This document shows, in pieces, positions 1 to 6,080 of a stretch of DNA of 8,525 nt. This DNA is from Methanobacterium sp. UBA294 (GTDB taxonomy: Archaea > Methanobacteriota > Methanobacteria > Methanobacteriales > Methanobacteriaceae): NCBI GenBank assembly GCA_002494495.1, contig DACB01000009.1:188-8712 (forward strand). The letters are read 5' to 3'. The notes below the pieces were generated by a model. That model made no database searches and was not told where the DNA came from. It saw only the letters and a program-made list of their open reading frames with translations. Position 1 is the stretch's first letter, and the number at the start of each line of letters is the position of its first letter. The translations under genes and the position numbers were made by a program.

Positions 1-2
1 AA

Positions 3-737
3 TTAAACTCAAAGAAGAAAACAATTCTATTGGTTATTTTAATTTTATTAGTCGGAGTCTCAATTTACATCTTCACATATGTCTCTGATTATTATCATGC
101 TGATAATAGGGCGATATCTGCTCTTTCATCCACATCAGAATACACTATGGATAATAATGATGATTTTATAACATTTACGCCTAGGAATAATAAAAGCACC
201 ACTGGTCTGATAATCTATCCCGGTGCAAAAATTGAACCAGAATCGTATTCAGTAATAGCATCTGAAGTTGCTTCTAAAGGATTTACTACCATAATTGTTA
301 AGATGCCCTTTAACCTGGCATTCTTTGATGCCAATAAGGCAGATAAAGTAATAGCCAACCCTACAGAAATAAAGAATTGGGTAATTGCTGGACACTCCCT
401 AGGAGGTGTATTTGCATCTGATTATGCTATTAACAATCAGGACAAGATTAAAGGTGTGATATATCTCGCAGCTTATCCCAATAACAATGCATCAAACGCC
501 AGCTTCAAAGGATTGGTTATTAGGGGTACAGAGGACAACCTCACTACAATTGAAGATATCAACAAAAATAGGGATAAATTCCCAGCGAACACCACCTTTA
601 TGTACATAACAGGCGGGAACCATTATAATGTTGGTGATTATGGTATTCAGAAAGGGGATAATAACAGCACCATTTCCAGGGAAGAACAACAGGCACTGAC
701 CGTCATGTATATTGTGGAGTTCTTAAACTCTTTTTAA
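3..737 (+). CDS. membrane-anchored alpha/beta hydrolase, 5' end off the window
   Basis: This is a serine hydrolase of the alpha/beta fold, close to the Abhydrolase_5 type; the substrate is unknown. The frame is open to the left edge and codes for Asn-Ser-Lys-Lys-Lys just before a hydrophobic stretch, so the TTG at 30 is probably internal and the true start lies upstream. Counting residues from that TTG, residues 1-17 are the core of an N-terminal membrane anchor. The catalytic domain spans about 57-235. The nucleophile elbow is GHSLGG with Ser123, the likely acid is Glu168 or Asp169 in RGTEDN, and the likely base is His198 in GGNHYN. The VGDYGIQKGD stretch after the histidine is typical of this subfamily. 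With the catalytic domain after the anchor and the Lys residues before it, the enzyme probably faces the outside. A T9 run follows the gene, so it is probably not co-transcribed with the heliorhodopsin. The fold is certain; the role is not. Confidence 0.85.
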   Translation, partial: LNSKKKTILLVILILLVGVSIYIFTYVSDYYHADNRAISALSSTSEYTMDNNDDFITFTPRNNKSTTGLIIYPGAKIEPESYSVIASEVASKGFTTIIVKMPFNLAFFDANKADKVIANPTEIKNWVIAGHSLGGVFASDYAINNQDKIKGVIYLAAYPNNNASNASFKGLVIRGTEDNLTTIEDINKNRDKFPANTTFMYITGGNHYNVGDYGIQKGDNNSTISREEQQALTVMYIVEFLNSF

Positions 738-762
738 GAAAAATCCAGGATCCATTAACCAA

Positions 763-773
763 TATTTTTTTTT
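763..773 (+). terminator. oligo-T terminator after the hydrolase gene
   Basis: A run of nine T residues (765-773) lies about 27 bases after the hydrolase stop codon. Archaeal RNA polymerase terminates at such U-tracts without needing a hairpin. It separates this transcript from the heliorhodopsin gene. Confidence 0.55.
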
Positions 774-811
774 GCATGGTTTCCAGTTCTCTGGCCCTGC
801 TTTTAAAACCA

Positions 812-830
812 GGTAATTATTATCATTACC
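812..830. repeat. short inverted repeat in the spacer before the heliorhodopsin gene
   Basis: GGTAAT at 812-817 and ATTACC at 825-830 form a perfect 6-bp inverted repeat with a 7-base spacer. It may be a small hairpin or protein site, or chance in AT-rich DNA. I see no gene in 738-1011. Confidence 0.3.
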
Positions 831-854
831 AATGCAATTACAGATAAAATGCAT

Positions 855-866
855 AATATATATAAT
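855..866 (+). promoter_or_regulatory. possible TATA box
   Basis: An alternating AT stretch, AATATATATAAT, resembles an archaeal TATA box and would place a transcription start near 890. A weaker alternative, TTTTTATGT at about 914-922, would place the start near 943, just after the palindrome at 926-940. The sequence alone does not decide between them. Confidence 0.3.
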
Positions 867-925
867 ATCCGCTTATCTTAGACCTTGTGAATCTATGATT
901 GCTCCCATGTAAAGTTTTTATGTTA

Positions 926-940
926 TACGAACTGTTCGTA
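926..940. promoter_or_regulatory. 15-bp perfect palindrome, operator candidate for the heliorhodopsin gene
   Basis: TACGAACTGTTCGTA is a perfect palindrome around a central T (position 933). Its GC-containing half-sites stand out in a very AT-rich spacer. It lies 71 bases before the heliorhodopsin start codon, between either candidate TATA box and the ribosome site. That position and a 15-bp dyad suit a dimeric helix-turn-helix repressor such as a TetR- or MarR-type protein. No regulator gene is in the window, so the partner is unknown. Confidence 0.5.
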
Positions 941-996
941 ATAAAACTTATTAATTTTAATTATCTAAATAAAATTACTTTTATTAAAATAAATAT

Positions 997-1002
997 GGAG
1001 GT
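997..1002 (+). promoter_or_regulatory. ribosome binding site deciding a TTG start
   Basis: GGAGGT lies 9 bases before the TTG at 1012. The only nearby ATG (995) is in another frame and hits TGA after two further codons, so the TTG is the start best supported. Confidence 0.75.
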
Positions 1003-1011
1003 CTGATATAT

Positions 1012-1836
1012 TTGGACAATGAGCTTAGAAGAGAGATTATAGCTAAATCGCCCGTAAGCTTCTCAGGGCTAAGAAAGCTAAATATAGGCGCAGGGATATT
1101 CCTATTTGTTCAGGGTATTTTGATGCTCATATTAGGATATCTTCTTGAATGGAACAGGGATATTTACACATTTTATCTTAAATTTAAGATCATATCAATC
1201 GTACCCTTCGAAGCCCAGATACTGCCTGATCCGCAGGTGCTGTTTACAGTTTCAAACCTTGGAGCAATATTATCATCGTTTCTCATAATATCTGGTATCG
1301 CCCTATTACTCATCGCTTTCGTAGTGAATAAAAGATATGTGGAAAACCTTAAAAAAGGAATGAATCCATATCGCTGGTATGAATACGCCATAACCAGTTC
1401 AATCATGCTGGTTATTCTCGCTACCTTTGTTGGTATCTGGGATTTATGGTCTCTGGTCATGATCTTTGTTTTAAATGCCGTGATGATCTTTTGTGGTCTT
1501 TTCATGGAGAAGATCAACTACTACACCAAAAAAACAGACTGGTCAGCATATCTGGTTGGCTGTCTATCAGGATTTATCCCCTGGGTAGTTATTGCAGCAT
1601 ACTTTATCTCAGCGCTTTCAACAAGTGAAACCAATCCACCTGACTTCGTATACGCCATAATATTTGTTTATTTCATACTGTTCAACACGTTCAGCATTAA
1701 CATGATACTACAATACGCGGGAATAAGCAAATGGAAGGATTATCTCTATGGAGAACGAGTATACATCCTATTAAGCTTTATTGCAAAAACCATATTGGCC
1801 TGGTTAGTATTTGTAGGGGTATTTTCACCGTTTTAA
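1012..1836 (+). CDS. heR: heliorhodopsin
   Basis: A seven-helix retinal protein of the heliorhodopsin family, whose N-terminus faces the cytoplasm, opposite to type-1 rhodopsins; function is unsettled (light sensing, or modulation of a partner protein). The 274 residues match the family length. Approximate helices: 22-46, 82-106, 120-143, 145-166, 178-202, 210-236 and 247-271, with the long A-B loop (47-80) typical of heliorhodopsins. Compared with 48C12 from memory, NPYRWYEYAITSS in helix 3 carries the counterion Glu124 (E107 there), and YGERVYILLSFIAKTILAW in helix 7 carries the Schiff-base Lys259 (K241 there). FVYAII and LQY in helix 6 also match. The protein has no histidine at all: the positions matching H23 and H80 fall at Leu31 and about Leu98. 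Translation starts at TTG behind GGAGGT. The gene is preceded by a palindromic operator candidate and appears monocistronic. No retinal or carotenoid synthesis gene is in the window. Family assignment is firm; retinal binding is inferred. Confidence 0.93.
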   Translation: MDNELRREIIAKSPVSFSGLRKLNIGAGIFLFVQGILMLILGYLLEWNRDIYTFYLKFKIISIVPFEAQILPDPQVLFTVSNLGAILSSFLIISGIALLLIAFVVNKRYVENLKKGMNPYRWYEYAITSSIMLVILATFVGIWDLWSLVMIFVLNAVMIFCGLFMEKINYYTKKTDWSAYLVGCLSGFIPWVVIAAYFISALSTSETNPPDFVYAIIFVYFILFNTFSINMILQYAGISKWKDYLYGERVYILLSFIAKTILAWLVFVGVFSPF

Positions 1837-1849
1837 TTAATACTCCCAC

Positions 1850-1863
1850 TTTTCTTTATTTTT
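1850..1863 (+). terminator. T-rich terminator after the heliorhodopsin gene
   Basis: TTTTCTTTATTTTT-type sequence begins 14 bases after the TAA stop at 1834-1836. This is a plausible archaeal U-tract terminator for the rightward transcript in a convergent gene pair. Confidence 0.5.
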
Positions 1864-1879
1864 GAAAAAGATTGAAATT

Positions 1880-1896
1880 AAAAAAAAATAAAAAAA
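1880..1896 (-). terminator. oligo-T terminator after the small membrane protein gene
   Basis: On the minus strand this reads as T7-A-T9, starting 18 bases after the stop codon of the leftward gene. It is the clearest terminator in the window. Confidence 0.6.
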
Positions 1897-1914
1897 TTGT
1901 TAGTGTTTTATTAA

Positions 1915-2268
1915 TCAGTTACCACCGAACAATCCACCAATTGCTCCACCAATACCCATTGAAATTATATTGGCAATTAATGCCACTATAATTATAGTTA
2001 TCCCGGTTGCAAGACCTGCTGCAAACCCTGCAAGGCCACCGAAGATTGTGCCTCCAATTATAAACAATATTGCTAGAATTATGGATCCAAAAGCACCAGA
2101 TACTGTTGCATTCCAAAGACCTCCCAGTACACCTTCATGCACCCAATACCCAACTATCAGTCCGGCAATGAAAAGTCCTAAATAAGAGCCTAAACCGAAC
2201 ATTGCAAATAAATTTCCCAGTATTATTGCCAAGATAAAACCCGCAATAACTGGTCCCCATTTTACCAT
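1915..2268 (-). CDS. small four-helix membrane protein, DUF5518-like
   Basis: A 117-residue, almost wholly hydrophobic protein of unknown function. It begins MVKWGPVIAGFILAIILGN and has about four membrane segments rich in Gly and Ala (roughly residues 4-25, 26-43, 55-78 and 84-106), ending in a Gly-rich tail (IGGAIGGLFGG). Length, the start sequence and the Gly-rich helices resemble the archaeal DUF5518 family, judged from memory. I chose the ATG at 2268 because GGAGG lies 6 bases upstream; a TTG at 2310 would add 14 polar residues that overlap the ribosome site. It converges on the heliorhodopsin gene with 78 bases between the stop codons. It lies downstream of the wall-protein gene, separated by a T-rich tract, so it is probably transcribed alone, though no clear TATA box was seen. 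The membrane protein call is solid; the family name is moderately sure. Confidence 0.75.
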   Translation of the reverse strand: MVKWGPVIAGFILAIILGNLFAMFGLGSYLGLFIAGLIVGYWVHEGVLGGLWNATVSGAFGSIILAILFIIGGTIFGGLAGFAAGLATGITIIIVALIANIISMGIGGAIGGLFGGN

Positions 2269-2274
2269 TCTATC

Positions 2275-2279
2275 CCTCC
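2275..2279 (-). promoter_or_regulatory. ribosome binding site for the small membrane protein
   Basis: GGAGG on the minus strand, 6 bases before the ATG at 2268. It fixes the start at this ATG rather than at the in-frame TTG at 2310. Confidence 0.7.
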
Positions 2280-2359
2280 ATTTAATTTCATAATATCTAT
2301 TATGGGGCAAGTTATTAATGAAATTAGCAGTTTTGTTAATTCACAATAATAGTCCTTAA

Positions 2360-2383
2360 AATAAGAAAAATAAAGGAAAAAAA
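2360..2383 (-). terminator. T-rich terminator after the pseudomurein-binding protein gene
   Basis: The minus strand reads T7-CC-TTT-A-T5-C, beginning about 6 bases after the stop codon. This is typical of archaeal U-rich termination. Confidence 0.5.
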
Positions 2384-2388
2384 GTTAA

Positions 2389-5300
2389 TTATTTACTAAT
2401 GGCCACGTAATTTGGTAGTCTGTTCTTGGATACGTAGAAGTTTACAACTTTACTATACATGTAAACCATGTATTTAAACTGCATTTTCCCCAGAGTAGTT
2501 GAAATGAAGTTAGGTGCACGCCCATTGGTGTTTATAAATGTTTGAATATCCTTGGCATAGGAGATGTAATCTATTTTTACTATATTCCCACTTTTTATAG
2601 TTCCAGAGGGATTAGGTGCTCCATTAACTGTTTTAGCTGTAATTGAATTTAAATTGTTTGTATTCATATTGATGGTGGCAGTTGTAAGCAAGTACAATAA
2701 CTGAGCCATGCTGTAACTTACACCGTTGATTGTAACGCTGGAAGGTAATTGCTTAGAGTTAGTTTCATAATAATTACTCACAAATGCAGCTGCAGAATTC
2801 AACTGAGCAATGGAAATCACATTAGTAGGCGGGTTTTGAGGAGGGTTCTGTTGGTTACTGGAACTACTTGCATCTAGACTCACATAATTTGGTAGTCTGT
2901 TCTTGGATACATGGAAGTTTACAACTTTACTATACATGTAAACCATGTATTTAAACTGCATTTTCCCCAGAGTAGTTGAAATGAAGTTAGGTGCACGTCC
3001 GTTGGTATTTATAAATGTTTGAATGCTTTTAGCATAGGAGATGTAATTAGCTTTCACTATATTCCCACTTTTTATAGTTCCAGAGGGATTAGGTGCTCCA
3101 TTAACTGTTTTAGCTGTAATTGAATTTAAATTGTTTGTATTCATATTGATGGTGGCAGTTGTAAGCAAGTACAATAACTGAGCCATGCTGTAACTTACAC
3201 CGTTGATTGTAACGCTGGAAGGTAATTGCTTAGAGTTAGTTTCATAATAATTACTCACAAATGCAGCTGCAGAATTCAACTGAGCAATGGTAATCACATT
3301 TTCAGGTTTGTTAATTTTGTAATTCTGTTGGTAACTGGGACTCCAAATTCCATCTGCATCAGCGATGTATCTTAGAATTGATGTGGTGTCTATCAAAAAT
3401 GGGTTTTCGTATATTCTTCTGGTGCCGCTACTTTTTGGATCAGTTGCATCTGTAGTGTAATAAATAGTTCCTGGACCATTGATTAAAGTTAAATTCACAG
3501 TTATTGGACTGTTGTATGTTCCTGCTTTTTTGTTTGATAACACTTGAATTCCACTGTCAAATAGGAATATGTCTCTGTAAACTCCATTACCCCCAGGTCC
3601 AAAGTTATTTGCTGGTGAGCTGAAGGCCAATACTGTTCCATCTTCGTTTAGTGATGGAGTGTAGCTGTTTCCATTGGCAGGGCCGTAGATTGTGCTGTGG
3701 GTTATCCAATTTAGATAGAATAAGCTTATGGTATTGAGATTATATACAAATATATCCCTTCTAAATGAATCATCATAGAAAACAACACCAGGCATGTTAC
3801 TACCATATGGCTGATCTGGGTCAATACCCAGATTATTGGCTGTGGATTCAAAAGCCACGAAATTTCCATCACCACTAATTGAAGGATTGGCGCTGGTACC
3901 ATTTGCTGCTCTGCCTAGTATCGTTTGAGTTATTAATCTATTTTCACCATTCAATCTATTATATACGAAAATATTATCATGTGTTTGGACAATTACCTTT
4001 GTATAATTTGGTGATAGCATATATTCCCTATATATATCAATACTATTACCTGATTGATAAGCAATTTTTAATCCATCTGAACTGATTGATGGGTTAATAC
4101 CTCCTATGCTAAGCGGTGCTGAAATGATAGTGTAAATTTCAACTCCGGGATCTGAGATCACATCTTCTAGAGTAATACCATAAAATCTTAATACTGTATT
4201 TTTAACAAATGTTAGAGTCCCAGTGTAAGCATTGTAAGATGAGTCATTAATTGAATAATATATTGTACCTGGTAAATCCATTTTCAAGTTTACATCTACA
4301 AAATTGTAATATTGACCCGTTGAAGGACTGGCCCAAACTGACGGTTTACCACTGACCGTTGGGAATATATAATTTTCAGATGTTAAATCAGATAGTCTAC
4401 CTCCTAATGTTTCTCCATAGAAATACAGATGAGTATTTGTATTAATTAGTACTGGATTAACATAGACATTCCACCCGGCATCACCATAGCCCAATTTAAC
4501 ATAAGACCAATATATTGTCCCCAACTGATTCATATTCAAAATCACATTGAATGGATCGTTGAATGTTCCACCTAATTTATCGGCAGTTATTTTTGGTGGG
4601 ATTACGGTTATCCATTCCATAGTTTCTGTAACACGATCATAACAGAAGATATCCTTAATTCCATTACCACTTCCATAATGTAAAAAATCAAATGGCCCTA
4701 AATTAGTGGCAATTGTTTCAAATGCTGTGTATCGCCCATTTTCATTAATAGTAGGATTCATACTACCCCCATTGGCTGTGTAACCCCGTACTGTATGGGT
4801 AATCCATTGAGGGTAGTTGTCTGGGGCATCTGAAGTTACATCATATACGTAAATATCAGAAACATAGTGTTCACTTCCCCCGGTTCCCAGGTTTTTAGCA
4901 GTGGATTGAAATGCTATGGTGGTTCCATCAGCACTAATTACAGGAGCTGAACTATGATTACTGGCTGGTCCTCTTGTGGGACTATGTGTTATCCATTTCA
5001 TTTTTTTTAAGACACGATCGTAAAGATAGATATCTTTTATTCCATTTCCACTCCCACCATCGCCTAAGTTGGTGGCTGTTGTTGCAAAAGTAACATAACG
5101 TCCGTCACCACTTATTGAAGGGGTGTAACTATTTCCATTGGCCGCCCCTCCGTTTGGTGTATGGGTTATCCATTCAGTATTGTTTGTTTGATGATCGTAG
5201 ACATATATGTCCTGAATTCCTTTTCCGCTGCTTCCAGGACCAAGGTTGGTAGCAAAGGATTCAAATGCCACATAACGACCATTTGCACTGGTTGATGGGT

Positions 5301-5442
5301 TCGTGCTTTGAGAATCTGCATCTACCTGGGTTGAGGTAACCAATACTTTAGTGGTATCAGCTGCAGAAACATTGCTTGAAAATAAAATAACTATACCTAT
5401 TAAAATTATTATAATTAAAACCGGTTTTTTTTGAAACTTCAT
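2389..5442 (-). CDS. secreted pseudomurein-binding surface protein with beta-propeller and chitobiase-C-like modules
   Basis: A 1017-residue exported protein likely held on the cell wall by non-covalent binding to pseudomurein. Residues 1-27 are a signal peptide (basic Lys residues, hydrophobic core, VSAA cleavage region). Four TolB/PD40-like blades follow (about 45-95, 103-152, 162-215, 225-280), each with a 'DGRYVAF..ATNLG..DIYVYD..WITH' pattern. Two chitobiase/beta-hexosaminidase C-terminal-like modules come next (about 284-360 and 363-438; 'PGTIYYS', 'LRFYG'), then three more blades (about 445-505, 514-583, 590-632) and a third such module (634-710, 'GPGTIYYTTDATDP'). The C-terminus holds two copies of a pseudomurein-binding cassette (about 716-855 and 875-1014; 'QLPSSVTINGVSYSMAQLLYLL', 'RAPNFISTTLGKMQFKYM', 'NRLPNYV'), joined by a Ser/Asn/Pro linker. 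No catalytic domain was recognised, so adhesion or substrate binding is more likely than hydrolysis. No membrane anchor or sorting signal is seen at the C-terminus. GGTGGG lies 8 bases before the ATG. Confidence 0.9.
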   Translation of the reverse strand: MKFQKKPVLIIIILIGIVILFSSNVSAADTTKVLVTSTQVDADSQSTNPSTSANGRYVAFESFATNLGPGSSGKGIQDIYVYDHQTNNTEWITHTPNGGAANGNSYTPSISGDGRYVTFATTATNLGDGGSGNGIKDIYLYDRVLKKMKWITHSPTRGPASNHSSAPVISADGTTIAFQSTAKNLGTGGSEHYVSDIYVYDVTSDAPDNYPQWITHTVRGYTANGGSMNPTINENGRYTAFETIATNLGPFDFLHYGSGNGIKDIFCYDRVTETMEWITVIPPKITADKLGGTFNDPFNVILNMNQLGTIYWSYVKLGYGDAGWNVYVNPVLINTNTHLYFYGETLGGRLSDLTSENYIFPTVSGKPSVWASPSTGQYYNFVDVNLKMDLPGTIYYSINDSSYNAYTGTLTFVKNTVLRFYGITLEDVISDPGVEIYTIISAPLSIGGINPSISSDGLKIAYQSGNSIDIYREYMLSPNYTKVIVQTHDNIFVYNRLNGENRLITQTILGRAANGTSANPSISGDGNFVAFESTANNLGIDPDQPYGSNMPGVVFYDDSFRRDIFVYNLNTISLFYLNWITHSTIYGPANGNSYTPSLNEDGTVLAFSSPANNFGPGGNGVYRDIFLFDSGIQVLSNKKAGTYNSPITVNLTLINGPGTIYYTTDATDPKSSGTRRIYENPFLIDTTSILRYIADADGIWSPSYQQNYKINKPENVITIAQLNSAAAFVSNYYETNSKQLPSSVTINGVSYSMAQLLYLLTTATINMNTNNLNSITAKTVNGAPNPSGTIKSGNIVKANYISYAKSIQTFINTNGRAPNFISTTLGKMQFKYMVYMYSKVVNFHVSKNRLPNYVSLDASSSSNQQNPPQNPPTNVISIAQLNSAAAFVSNYYETNSKQLPSSVTINGVSYSMAQLLYLLTTATINMNTNNLNSITAKTVNGAPNPSGTIKSGNIVKIDYISYAKDIQTFINTNGRAPNFISTTLGKMQFKYMVYMYSKVVNFYVSKNRLPNYVAISK
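2404..2823 (-). repeat. pseudomurein-binding cassette, copy 2 (C-terminal)
   Basis: This 420-base direct repeat matches 2881-3300 at an exact offset of 477 bases (159 codons), so it is in frame. I count 17 mismatches by eye, about 96% identity, and all but one lie in 2404-2578. The stretch 2579-2813 (235 bases) is identical to 3056-3290. Confidence 0.95.
2881..3300 (-). repeat. pseudomurein-binding cassette, copy 1 (N-terminal)
   Basis: Partner of the repeat at 2404-2823. Between them lie 57 bases coding for a low-complexity linker rich in Ser, Asn, Gln and Pro. Each copy codes for two full pseudomurein-binding motifs plus the beginning of a third. Confidence 0.95.
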
Positions 5443-5449
5443 CCATATT

Positions 5450-5485
5450 TCCCACCTATTATTTGGTTCCCACCTATTATCTGGT
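5450..5485 (-). repeat. tandem 18-bp duplication carrying the ribosome site
   Basis: TCCCACCTATTATTTGGT (5450-5467) is followed directly by a second copy with one change (5468-5485). On the minus strand each unit carries AGGTGGGA, so the Shine-Dalgarno-like element of the wall-protein gene is present twice, at 8 and 26 bases before its ATG. Confidence 0.85.
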
Positions 5486-5524
5486 TGGCATAATTTTATA
5501 ATATCTTATGATTATTATATTTTG

Positions 5525-5534
5525 TTATAAAAAG
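5525..5534 (-). promoter_or_regulatory. possible TATA box for the pseudomurein-binding protein gene
   Basis: The minus strand reads CTTTTTATAA about 83 bases before the start codon, which would put the transcription start near 5500. The whole spacer 5443-5648 is AT-rich, so this is a weak call; no other feature apart from the 18-bp tandem repeat was seen there. Confidence 0.3.
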
Positions 5535-5648
5535 CTAAAATTATTAGTATAACGAATAGAAATACTGAATTCCTGAATATCTTAAAATAAGTAAATGAAT
5601 TCCCTATTTATTTAACAATATAAAATTAGGTAGAGCAGAAGTGATATT

Positions 5649-6014
5649 TCATATTTCCTCGATGTACATCAATGGATAATCAAGCTCATCAATGAATTTC
5701 ATCCTTATAACTACCCTTTCCTTTCCAAACACAGTCACAACTCTCACATCCAGCATATTTCCATTGAGAGATGTGTACTCAAACTTATTTTCTATATCCT
5801 TCAGCATCTCACGATTTATTATCACTTCAACTTTATCTACACAGGGTTGGAGTTCCATAGCTTCCTTTATGGCGTTTTCCAGGGATTCAGCCGATTTTAA
5901 ATTAACTGGTGTTCCATCAAATTGATGAAAAAGAGCCCCCATAGTTATTCCACCTTCGAATATGGCCCTTTCCCTCTGGGAAATATTATTAAAATATTTT
6001 TCATCTACATCCAT
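5649..6014 (-). CDS. mptD: archaeal dihydroneopterin aldolase (MptD)
   Basis: Cytoplasmic enzyme that splits 7,8-dihydroneopterin into 6-hydroxymethyl-7,8-dihydropterin and glycolaldehyde, a step in tetrahydromethanopterin synthesis, the C1 carrier of methanogenesis. The 121-residue length and the N-terminal 'RERAIFEGGITMGALFHQFDGTPV' region fit the archaeal MptD family (formerly DUF372), which is unrelated in sequence to bacterial FolB. Residues Glu20, His30 and Gln56 keep the same spacing as Glu25, His35 and Gln61, which I recall as important in the Methanocaldococcus jannaschii enzyme MJ1585; Tyr113 or Tyr117 is the candidate for the tyrosine near the C-terminus. The ATG at 6014 is preceded by AGGGGAT at a suitable distance. 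It lies 66 bases after the sortase gene on the same strand, so read-through is possible, but the two have no functional link that I can see. No other pterin gene is in the window. Confidence 0.85.
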   Translation of the reverse strand: MDVDEKYFNNISQRERAIFEGGITMGALFHQFDGTPVNLKSAESLENAIKEAMELQPCVDKVEVIINREMLKDIENKFEYTSLNGNMLDVRVVTVFGKERVVIRMKFIDELDYPLMYIEEI

Positions 6015-6080
6015 TTATTATCCCCTAAATTTGTACCATTCATCTTCATAATTGTGAGATTAACTTCCTAATTGTAAAGG

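Noticed and set aside
30..32. TTG as the start of the alpha/beta hydrolase
   Set aside because: The frame continues upstream to the window edge with a Lys-rich stretch that fits the cytoplasmic side of the membrane anchor, and no ribosome site precedes the TTG.
926..940. LexA/DinR-type SOS box (CGAAC half-sites as in Bacillus)
   Set aside because: The half-sites match CGAAC and GTTCG, but the spacer is one base instead of four, and archaea have no LexA.
1173..1517. Antisense 114-codon reading frame within the heliorhodopsin gene
   Set aside because: It lies wholly opposite a well-supported gene, has no recognisable domain, and its protein has the composition of a shadow frame.
1012..1836. 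Type-1 proton-pumping rhodopsin
   Set aside because: The helix-3 RWYEY context, long A-B loop and helix-7 motif are those of heliorhodopsins, and the Asp-based pump motif of bacteriorhodopsin is absent.
2308..2310. TTG as the start of the small membrane protein
   Set aside because: It lacks a ribosome site, and the extra 14 residues would overlap the GGAGG that serves the ATG at 2268.
2404..3300. Mobile element or CRISPR-like repeat
   Set aside because: The repeat is an in-frame protein cassette inside one gene, with only two 420-base copies and no inverted ends or spacers.
3879..4085. Short rightward reading frame inside the wall-protein gene
   Set aside because: It is opposite a conserved propeller region, has no ribosome site, and its product looks like an antisense translation.
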